Assembly (NCBI GenBank): GCA_947454665.1
Contig: CANGMU010000182.1
Coordinates: 1 to 5,003 of the forward strand
Length of the DNA: 5,003 bases
Source: Pseudomonadota bacterium
Lineage (GTDB): Bacteria > Pseudomonadota > Gammaproteobacteria > Steroidobacterales > Steroidobacteraceae
Reading direction: 5' to 3'
In this document: one piece after another, positions 1-4,822 of the stretch
Layout of the letters: each line of letters starts with the position of its first letter
Position numbering within the stretch: the stretch's first letter is position 1
Translations under genes and position numbers: made by a program
Notes under the pieces: model-generated
The model's database searches: none
What the model saw: the letters and a program-made list of their open reading frames with translations, nothing else
What the model was told of the DNA's origin: nothing

Positions 1-1
1 C

Positions 2-70
2 ATCTCGCGGGGCGGTACGCCGCCGGCGGTGAAGGGTTTCAGCCGCAGCCTGGACGCGGAGATCGCTTGA
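2..70 (+). CDS. C-terminal tail of an unidentified upstream gene (partial)
   Basis: Reading from base 2 gives an open frame of 22 codons ending in TGA at 68-70, with a tail reading roughly SRGGTPPAVKGFSRSLDAEI. I do not recognise the family from so short a piece. Support for its being coding is positional: its TGA overlaps the TTG start of moeA by two bases (TTGA, 67-70), the usual arrangement for translationally coupled genes of one operon. It is probably cotranscribed with moeA and may be another cofactor or formate dehydrogenase accessory gene, but that is inference. The frame in phase with moeA is also open back to the window edge, so an upstream start for moeA is the main alternative explanation. 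Confidence 0.45.
   Translation: MSRGGTPPAVKGFSRSLDAEIA
58..62 (+). promoter_or_regulatory. Ribosome binding site that supports the TTG start of moeA
   Basis: GGAGA lies four nucleotides before the TTG at 67-69 (the GGAG core ends five before it), inside the end of the preceding gene. This spacing is near optimal and supports TTG as the moeA initiation codon in a frame that has no ATG before it. Confidence 0.55.
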
Positions 71-1272
71 GCAAGTCCCTGACGCCGGGTCAGGCGACCG
101 AAGTGATCCGTGCGCGGCTCACTTCGCTGCCGCCGGAGACCCGGTCGATCCGCGAGTGCCTGGGCGGCGTCCTCCGGCAGACCGTGATGGCAGAGCGGGA
201 CAACCCGCCCTTCGATCGCGTCTGCATGGATGGAGCGGCCGTATCGAGTCAGGCGTTCGTGGATGGCGCGCGGCACTTCACGCTGCAGGGCACGCAGGCA
301 GCAGGTGCCGTGCCGCTGGTCCTCGATTCCGCCGCCTCGGCGATTGAGATCATGACCGGCGCGGTCCTGCCGCCCGGTACCGATTGTGTGATCCCGCTGG
401 AGGAATACGAACTGGCTGATGGCCGGATCACGCTGAATTCCGATGCCACCGCGGAACCCTGGCGCAACATCCAGCGCCGCGGTTCGGACAGCAGTCCGGA
501 CGTGCCCATGCTGCTCGAAGGCGTGCGGCTCGGCGCCGCGGAAGTTGCGGTGCTGGCCTCTGCCGGCCTTGCGCGAGCCCGTGTCAGCCGGCAGCCCCGC
601 ATCAGGGTCATCTCGACGGGCGATGAACTCGTGGAGCCCGGCCTGCCGATCGCCGATCACCAGATCCGCCGATCCAATGCCTATGCGGTCGTCGCAGCGC
701 TGCAGGCGCATCGATACCACCACGTCGAGGACGACCACCTGCAGGACGACCCGGCGCTGATGCGCCAACGCCTCGGTGAGCATCTGGCGCACAACGACGT
801 GCTGGTACTCAGCGGCGGTGTGTCCAAAGGCAAGTTCGACTACGTGCCGGACACGCTCAAGCAGCTCGGCGTAGAGGAAGTGTTCTATCAGGTCGCGCAG
901 CGACCCGGTCGCCCGATGTGGTTCGGTGTCGGTCCGCAGGGTCAGGCGGTCTTCGGCCTGCCCGGTAACCCCGTGTCGACGCTGATCTGTCTCTTGCGCT
1001 ACGTGATCCCGGCGCTCGACGTGATGACGGCAGCCCTAAAGCTCGGCTGCGAACGCGTGGCACTGGCCGCGCCGGTCGGCCCGCGTCGCATGACCTACTT
1101 CATGCCGGTGAAGCTGGTACGCGATGCACAGTCCCCAGGACTCGCGATGCCCCACGCACCCAGCGGTTCAGGCGACTTCCTCGCCCTGGCCGGCACGGAC
1201 GGCTTCGTCGAACTGCCCCCTTCACCGGAAGGCTACCCGGAAGGCTTCCTGGCCGACTTCTATCGCTGGTGA
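67..1272 (+). CDS. moeA: MoeA, molybdopterin molybdotransferase
   Basis: MoeA inserts molybdate into adenylated molybdopterin in the cytoplasm, giving Mo-molybdopterin, the precursor used by MobA. The 401-residue length is typical of the family. In order one sees the N-terminal MoeA motif PPFDRVCMDGAAV (about 47-59), MTGAVLPPGTD (96-106), RRGSD (137-141), STGDEL (183-188) opening the MoaB/Mog-like domain, SGGVSKGKFDYV (249-260), QRPGRP (278-283), GLPGNPVS (297-304), and the C-terminal domain IV with PSGSGDF. The acidic residues matching the active site of the E. coli enzyme appear to be kept (D55, D141, E187, D258), as is T97. Oddities: the usual MDGYA reads MDGAA here, and the start is TTG. 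The start was chosen for its GGAG and for the coupling overlap with the upstream stop. The 3' end overlaps the end of convergent mobA by 13 bp. The call is secure; a MoeA paralogue with a specialised role cannot be excluded. Confidence 0.95.
   Translation: MSKSLTPGQATEVIRARLTSLPPETRSIRECLGGVLRQTVMAERDNPPFDRVCMDGAAVSSQAFVDGARHFTLQGTQAAGAVPLVLDSAASAIEIMTGAVLPPGTDCVIPLEEYELADGRITLNSDATAEPWRNIQRRGSDSSPDVPMLLEGVRLGAAEVAVLASAGLARARVSRQPRIRVISTGDELVEPGLPIADHQIRRSNAYAVVAALQAHRYHHVEDDHLQDDPALMRQRLGEHLAHNDVLVLSGGVSKGKFDYVPDTLKQLGVEEVFYQVAQRPGRPMWFGVGPQGQAVFGLPGNPVSTLICLLRYVIPALDVMTAALKLGCERVALAAPVGPRRMTYFMPVKLVRDAQSPGLAMPHAPSGSGDFLALAGTDGFVELPPSPEGYPEGFLADFYRW
1260..1272. other. Convergent overlap of the moeA and mobA coding ends
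   Basis: The moeA stop TGA is at 1270-1272 on the + strand and the mobA stop TAG at 1262-1260 on the - strand, so the two genes share 13 bp and each encodes the other's last codons in antisense. There is no room for an intergenic terminator between them. Each transcript must end within, or pass through, the other gene. Confidence 0.9.
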
Positions 1273-1865
1273 CCGGCAGCCTCGAGCTGTTCCAGGTCGG
1301 CCCTCGTATTCACGTTGACGAAATCCTCCGCCGGATCGAAGCGGAGTCTCGTCGCGCCGAGTGCTTCCAGCATCCGCCAGGTCGCCGGATGGGCGCCCTC
1401 GGCCAAGGCCGTCTCCAGCGCCGCAAGCGCCGCGACGGGCCAGACCGCGCACATCGGTTGCCTGCCCTCCTCTGTTTCCGCATAGGCAGCGCCACCGGCG
1501 GCGGCCGCGATGAGGCGCGGGAAGAGGTCCTCTGGCAATCGAGGCGCGTCACAAGGACTGACTGCCAGCAAGCTTCCGCCCCGCGCCGCCGCCCAGCCCA
1601 GCGCGACCTTCACGCCTGACAGGGGGCCGTCCGGATCACCGGGCAGGTCAGACAGGACCGGCAGGCCTTCCGCGGCAGCGAGCGCCGCCGCTTCGGTGCC
1701 TGGCCTTGCATTGACCACGACGGCATCGCAGGTCCGCTGCAGTCGCTGCACGGCCCACAACAGCAAGGGTCGTCCCTGATAGAGCGCGACCGCCTTCTCA
1801 CCGCCGAAACGGACGGATCGTCCGCCAGCAATGACCACACCGACGAGAGGGAAGTTGGCAGCCAT
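1260..1865 (-). CDS. mobA: MobA, molybdenum cofactor guanylyltransferase
   Basis: MobA transfers GMP from GTP to Mo-molybdopterin, making the molybdopterin guanine dinucleotide cofactor of DMSO-reductase-family enzymes such as formate dehydrogenases. The 201-residue protein has the nucleotidyltransferase fold signatures: the GTP-binding loop IAGGRSVRFGGEK (12-24), DLPGDPDGPLSG (73-84), the metal-binding SPCDAP segment (103-108, D106), QPMCAVW (136-142) and the late FVNVNTRADL (182-191). The loop has E-K where E. coli MobA has D-K, and F in place of the common M. ATG at 1865 is the only start that keeps the whole first strand before the GTP loop. No convincing Shine-Dalgarno precedes it. It diverges from mobB; its start codon also overlaps a possible in-frame mobB ATG at 1864 on the other strand. 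Its stop lies inside moeA. A related NTP-transferase such as MocA is less likely next to mobB and moeA. Confidence 0.92.
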   Translation of the reverse strand: MAANFPLVGVVIAGGRSVRFGGEKAVALYQGRPLLLWAVQRLQRTCDAVVVNARPGTEAAALAAAEGLPVLSDLPGDPDGPLSGVKVALGWAAARGGSLLAVSPCDAPRLPEDLFPRLIAAAAGGAAYAETEEGRQPMCAVWPVAALAALETALAEGAHPATWRMLEALGATRLRFDPAEDFVNVNTRADLEQLEAAGHQR

Positions 1866-1883
1866 GGCGCAGGACTATATAAC
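1855..1883 (+). promoter_or_regulatory. Sigma70-type promoter for mobB
   Basis: TTGGCA (1855-1860) and TATAAC (1878-1883) each match five of six bases of the -35 and -10 consensus, and are separated by exactly 17 bp. The expected transcription start is about 1890-1891, which falls on the A of the mobB ATG at 1891. The -35 box lies within the first codons of mobA on the other strand. In a GC-rich, fully coding context such a match is notable, but it has not been scored against background. Confidence 0.55.
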
Positions 1884-1890
1884 CTTGCGC
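1867..1890. promoter_or_regulatory. Operator-like dyad centred on TATATA between mobA and mobB
   Basis: The left arm GCGCAGG (1867-1873) mirrors the right arm CCTTGCGC (1883-1890) around TATATA (1876-1881). Nine of twelve positions match when the 24 bases are folded on their centre at 1878.5. The dyad fills the gap between the mobA ATG (1865) and the mobB ATG (1891) and is centred almost exactly between them. It covers the mobB -10 box and, on the - strand, TATAGT (1879-1874), a possible mobA -10 for which I find no good -35. The TATATAAC core resembles half of the E. coli ModE operator as I remember it. Binding by any regulator is unproven. Confidence 0.4.
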
Positions 1891-2427
1891 ATGCATTCTC
1901 CCCGAGTACTGGGTCTCGCCGGCTGGAGTGGCGCCGGCAAGACGACGCTGCTGACGCGCCTCATCCCATTGCTGGTGGAACGCGGCCTTCGGGTCGCGAC
2001 ACTCAAGCATGCCCACCATGAATTCGACGTCGACACGCCCGGCAAGGATTCCTACGAGCACCGGCGGGCGGGCGCGAGCGAAGTGATCGTCGCATCAAGC
2101 CGCCGCTGGGTGCAGATGCACGAACTGTCCGGCGACGAAGAGCCCACGCTGGCGTGCTTGCTGCGCCGGGTGTCGCCCTGCGACCTGGTACTCGTCGAGG
2201 GGTACAAGCGAGAGCGTCATCCCAAGCTGGAAGTCTACCGGGCCGTCGTCGGCAAGCCGCCCCTCCACCCGGCTGACCCACGCATCGTCGCGGTCGCGAC
2301 GGACAGCTTGCTACCGGGGGCGCATCCTCCCTGTGTCGACATGAACGACATACCGGCGGTGGCAGAGGCCATCCTGGCTCACGCCCTGCCGATCGAGCAG
2401 GTCCTGGAGATCCTGGAGGCCGCCTGA
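1891..2427 (+). CDS. mobB: MobB, molybdopterin-guanine dinucleotide adapter GTPase
   Basis: MobB is a P-loop GTP-binding protein that partners MobA in guanine dinucleotide cofactor formation and is not strictly essential in E. coli. From ATG 1891 the product has 178 residues, close to the roughly 170-175 of E. coli MobB. It shows Walker A GWSGAGKTT (11-19), KHAHHEFDVDTPGKDSY (39-55), the VASSRRW segment (67-73) and the Walker-B-like VLVEGYKRERHPKLEVYR (100-117). Alternative in-frame ATGs are at 1864 (187 residues, a GAGAGGGA at 1845-1852 about 11 nt upstream, overlapping the mobA start codon) and 1831 (198 residues, inside mobA). I prefer 1891 because the conserved core begins only four residues later and because the promoter at 1855-1883 would start RNA at this codon. 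Its stop is 10 bp from the convergent stop of the HTH-PBP regulator, with no strong terminator between. Confidence 0.93.
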   Translation: MHSPRVLGLAGWSGAGKTTLLTRLIPLLVERGLRVATLKHAHHEFDVDTPGKDSYEHRRAGASEVIVASSRRWVQMHELSGDEEPTLACLLRRVSPCDLVLVEGYKRERHPKLEVYRAVVGKPPLHPADPRIVAVATDSLLPGAHPPCVDMNDIPAVAEAILAHALPIEQVLEILEAA

Positions 2428-2437
2428 GCCGTCAGGA

Positions 2438-3511
2438 TCAGAGGTTGAACAGTTCGTCGATGGGATGCACCGTGCCGGGCTCCGTGACGGAATAGCCCGG
2501 CAAGGCCTCGATCGCCTTGCTGAACGCCTCGCTCTTCATCAATTCAAGGATCCCGCGTACGGATGGATTCTCGAGGCTGCGGCGATCGCAGACGAACACA
2601 TAGTCCTCGGTGACCAGGCGGACGAAATCCAGGTCGAAGCGACGCGCTGCGGCCTCTACGCCAAAGCAGGCATCCGCCATGCCGCTCGCGACATAGGCCG
2701 CCACCGCGGCGTGCGTGAACTCGACCTGCTCATAGCCCTGGATCCGCGCGGCATCTAGTCCGCGTTGCGCAAGCAGTTCATCGAACAGCATGCGCGTCCC
2801 GGACTCCGGATCACGATTCACGAAACGGACGCCAGGCTCGAGCAGGTCGCGCAGTGACGCGATACCGAGCGGGTTGCCCTTGCGAACGATGAGGCCCATT
2901 TCGCGCGTCACGAAGCGGATGACGCAGTGGTCCTCGGGCGACAATACATCGCGCCAGACCGCAACGCTGCGCCCGCGGAGCTCGCCCTGGGGCAGGTGCA
3001 TGCCGGCCAGGTCGCACTGGCCACGGGCCAGCGACGCCGCCGAATTGATGTTGCCCACGTAGCGGAAATCGACACGCAGGGCCGGGTCCCGGTCGATCAG
3101 TTCGCGCAGGGCCGAAACGGCAAAACCATGGCTCGCATGGACCCGGACGAGGCTCGCGGGCTCGGGTAACAGGGCATTGATCTCGCTTTCAAGCTCCTGC
3201 GCGAGGTTCTGCAACTGGGGACCCAGTCGCGCCTGCAGGCGTTGCCCAGCCCAGACCAGGCGTTCTCCGAACGCGGTCAGCGTCGTACCACGCCCCTGCT
3301 GGCGTTCGACCAGTGGCGTACCGAAAAACTCGGACCACTTCTCGATCAGGTTCCAGGCATGCCGATAGGACACATCCGCGCGTTCAGCGGCGTGCGTGAT
3401 CTTGCCGGTGGCACGGATCTCGTTCAGGAAATCGAGCATCACGAGCATCGAACGCGAATCGCGTTCCTGCGTGAAGCGCCAGACAGGCTCAATCTGGATC
3501 CGGAAGGTCAC
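2438..3511 (-). CDS. One-component regulator: LysR/ModE-type HTH fused to a PBP-like ligand domain
   Basis: This is a probable DNA-binding regulator of 357 residues. The N-terminal part (about 20-90) is a LysR/ModE-type winged helix, with the helix-turn-helix around GKITHAAERADVSYRHAWNL (36-55) and a wing around LVERQQGRGTTLTAFGERL. A short helical linker leads to a periplasmic-binding-protein-like domain (about 120-340) with FVNRDPESGTR (240-250), VEFTHAAVAAYVASGMADAC (273-292) and a DFVRLVTEDY segment near 315-324, typical of the PBP-like family often attached to HTH domains or MoeA. There is no signal peptide or membrane segment, so it should act in the cytoplasm. Molybdate, tungstate or a related oxyanion is a plausible ligand from context only. 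The start is taken as GTG at 3511, which overlaps the fdhD stop as GTGA; the homologue-like opening TFRIQIEPVW follows at once. An ATG at 3586 would add 25 residues inside fdhD. Confidence 0.85.
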   Translation of the reverse strand: MTFRIQIEPVWRFTQERDSRSMLVMLDFLNEIRATGKITHAAERADVSYRHAWNLIEKWSEFFGTPLVERQQGRGTTLTAFGERLVWAGQRLQARLGPQLQNLAQELESEINALLPEPASLVRVHASHGFAVSALRELIDRDPALRVDFRYVGNINSAASLARGQCDLAGMHLPQGELRGRSVAVWRDVLSPEDHCVIRFVTREMGLIVRKGNPLGIASLRDLLEPGVRFVNRDPESGTRMLFDELLAQRGLDAARIQGYEQVEFTHAAVAAYVASGMADACFGVEAAARRFDLDFVRLVTEDYVFVCDRRSLENPSVRGILELMKSEAFSKAIEALPGYSVTEPGTVHPIDELFNL

Positions 3512-4317
3512 GGTCGCAGGCGCTCGGGATGGCTGTAAACGACCTGCTGGTTTTCCCGTGCAAAACCGACCAGGGTGAGTCCGCAATCGCGTGCGAGCTT
3601 GACGCCGAGCGCCGTCGGGGCCGACACGGCGACGAGCATCCGGATCCCCATCGTGGCGGCCTTCTGGACCATCTCATAGCTCGCGCGACTGGTCACCATG
3701 ACATAGCCGTCCGCAAGATCCTCGCCGGCACGCAGCTTGGCGCCGATCAGCTTGTCGAGCGCGTTGTGGCGCCCCACGTCCTCGCGGACCACGCCGACCT
3801 GCCCGTCCCAGCCGACCCATGCGGCCGCATGCAGGCTACCCGCCTGCGCACCCAGCGGCTGCAGTTCCCGCAGGCGCCGCAGTGCCGCAACCAGCAGCTC
3901 GCGCGATGTTTCGCCGCCCGGCGCAACCGGTGACGGACGGCGGATCGCATCCTCGACGGTTTCCGCGCCGCAGACGCCACAGCCTGTCCGGCCGGTCAGG
4001 TTGCGACGCCGCTCGAGCATGGCATTCAGGCGGGAACCCACCACCGACAGCCGCACTTCGAAATTGCCGGAAGATGTGTCCAGCGCGACATCGCGTAATT
4101 CGGAATAGTCCTCGACCAGGGCCTCGCTGACCGTAAACCCGATGCCCAGGTCCTCGAGATCCCGTGGCGTCGTCATCATGACCACGTGTGGAATCGAGTT
4201 GTAGGTCAGCGCAACCGGCTCTTCCGCCGCGACACTGTCGGTCGTATCGGTCCAATGACCGTCGCGCCACCGGCGTACATCAAGGTTCTTCACCGCAGCG
4301 CTCATGTCGTCGATCAA
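3508..4317 (-). CDS. fdhD: FdhD, formate dehydrogenase accessory sulfurtransferase
   Basis: FdhD carries sulfur from a cysteine desulfurase (IscS in E. coli) to the bis-molybdopterin guanine dinucleotide cofactor, which is needed for formate dehydrogenase activity. The 269-residue product is close to E. coli FdhD in length. It has the AEEPVALTYNS opening (31-41), the catalytic loop GRTGCGVCGAE with C113 and C116 (109-119), VREDVGRHNALDKLIGA (177-193), TSRASYEMVQKA (209-220) and VSAPTALGVK (231-240), so all hallmark motifs are intact. The start is taken as TTG at 4317 because the strong AGGAGGT lies three nucleotides upstream; the ATG at 4305 would be 15-16 nt from it, which is too far. It follows marR by 8 bp and overlaps the HTH-PBP regulator by 4 bp, so all three are probably cotranslated from one mRNA. 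It implies a Mo- or W-dependent formate dehydrogenase elsewhere in the genome. Confidence 0.96.
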   Translation of the reverse strand: MIDDMSAAVKNLDVRRWRDGHWTDTTDSVAAEEPVALTYNSIPHVVMMTTPRDLEDLGIGFTVSEALVEDYSELRDVALDTSSGNFEVRLSVVGSRLNAMLERRRNLTGRTGCGVCGAETVEDAIRRPSPVAPGGETSRELLVAALRRLRELQPLGAQAGSLHAAAWVGWDGQVGVVREDVGRHNALDKLIGAKLRAGEDLADGYVMVTSRASYEMVQKAATMGIRMLVAVSAPTALGVKLARDCGLTLVGFARENQQVVYSHPERLRP

Positions 4318-4320
4318 GGG

Positions 4321-4327
4321 ACCTCCT
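4321..4327 (-). promoter_or_regulatory. Strong Shine-Dalgarno of fdhD, overlapping the marR stop codon
   Basis: AGGAGGT on the - strand begins inside the marR stop (TAGGAGGT, stop at 4328-4326) and ends three nucleotides before the TTG at 4317. This decides the TTG start over the ATG at 4305. It also means that ribosomes ending marR sit on the fdhD initiation region, favouring coupling. Confidence 0.65.
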
Positions 4328-4820
4328 AATCGTGCAGCCGCTGCAACAGGCTGACCAGCAGCGCCAATTCAACCGGCGTGAAGCGCTCCATGAAACGGCG
4401 CTCGTGCCGGCCGACTTCATCCTTCAGGGCCTGCAGGCGGAGGATGCCTTGTGGCGTCAGGAACAGACCCTGGCGACGACGGTCCTGCGTGGATCGGCGC
4501 CGTTCCACCAGACCTGAACCTTCGATCCGGTCGATGAGCGCCACGAGGCTGGCCTTGTCGAGCGCGAGCTTGTGCGCCAGCTCCACCTGCGCGATGCCGG
4601 GTTGGGCCTCGGCCAGCAGCAGGATGCTGAACACAACGGGGCGGACCTTACCCTGCCCTACGTGGCGCTGAAAATCCCGCGCCATGGACACGTGCGCACG
4701 GCGCACGTTGTATCCCAACAGGGACTGCAGCATCGGCAGGCCATCGCCGCCCGATACCGCGGTCACCCTGGCAGGCCGGCGCCCGGAAGACTCCGCGGCA
4801 TTCCGGCCTGTGCGTTTCAT
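4326..4820 (-). CDS. MarR-family transcriptional regulator
   Basis: A 164-residue winged-helix regulator, presumably a cytoplasmic dimer. After a probably disordered basic/serine-rich N-terminus (1-28) comes the dimerisation helix with LLGYNVRRAHVSMARDF (34-50). The winged helix spans about 57-125: a VFSILLLAEAQPGIAQVELA stretch (63-82), recognition helix DKASLVALIDRIEGSGLV (88-105), and the wing with the family signature RSTQDRRRQGLFLTPQG (109-125). C-terminal helices complete the dimer interface. ATG at 4820 lies 2 bp after the dehydrogenase stop without a clear Shine-Dalgarno, so translation is probably coupled; a later in-frame ATG at 4733 (residue 30) is possible. Its place between the formaldehyde dehydrogenase and fdhD suggests control of this operon, perhaps in response to an aldehyde or oxidant. 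That is inference, since no ligand can be read from the sequence. Confidence 0.9.
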   Translation of the reverse strand: MKRTGRNAAESSGRRPARVTAVSGGDGLPMLQSLLGYNVRRAHVSMARDFQRHVGQGKVRPVVFSILLLAEAQPGIAQVELAHKLALDKASLVALIDRIEGSGLVERRRSTQDRRRQGLFLTPQGILRLQALKDEVGRHERRFMERFTPVELALLVSLLQRLHD

Positions 4821-4822
4821 GG

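Noticed and set aside
249..611. Open frame of 120 codons on the - strand inside moeA
   Set aside because: Low-complexity serine/arginine/alanine-rich translation opposite a well-supported moeA; a shadow frame.
1831..1890. Longer MobB starting at ATG 1831 (198 residues) or ATG 1864 (187 residues)
   Set aside because: The 1831 start has no good ribosome site and lies inside mobA. The 1864 start has a distant GAGAGGGA and stays possible, but the added residues fall outside the conserved MobB core and the likely transcription start is downstream of both.
2396..2418. Direct repeat of TCCTGGAG near the end of mobB
   Set aside because: The repeat is short and falls in codons for a repeated Leu-Glu pattern in the last helix (VLEILEA); coding bias explains it.
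2423..2436. Small hairpin CCTGA-GCCG-TCAGG at the convergent mobB/regulator junction, a possible bidirectional terminator
   Set aside because: The stem is only 5 bp, does not extend, and there is no T-run on either strand. It is too weak to call an intrinsic terminator.
2465..2758. Open frames on the + strand opposite the HTH-PBP regulator (here and at 2790-3062, 2927-3169, 3242-3538)
   Set aside because: Scattered, of different phases, and explained as the antisense of the real - strand gene.
3529..3933. Open frame of 134 codons on the + strand, antisense to fdhD
   Set aside because: It lies wholly within fdhD, whose motifs are intact on the other strand. High GC routinely produces such shadow frames, and its product has no recognisable domain.
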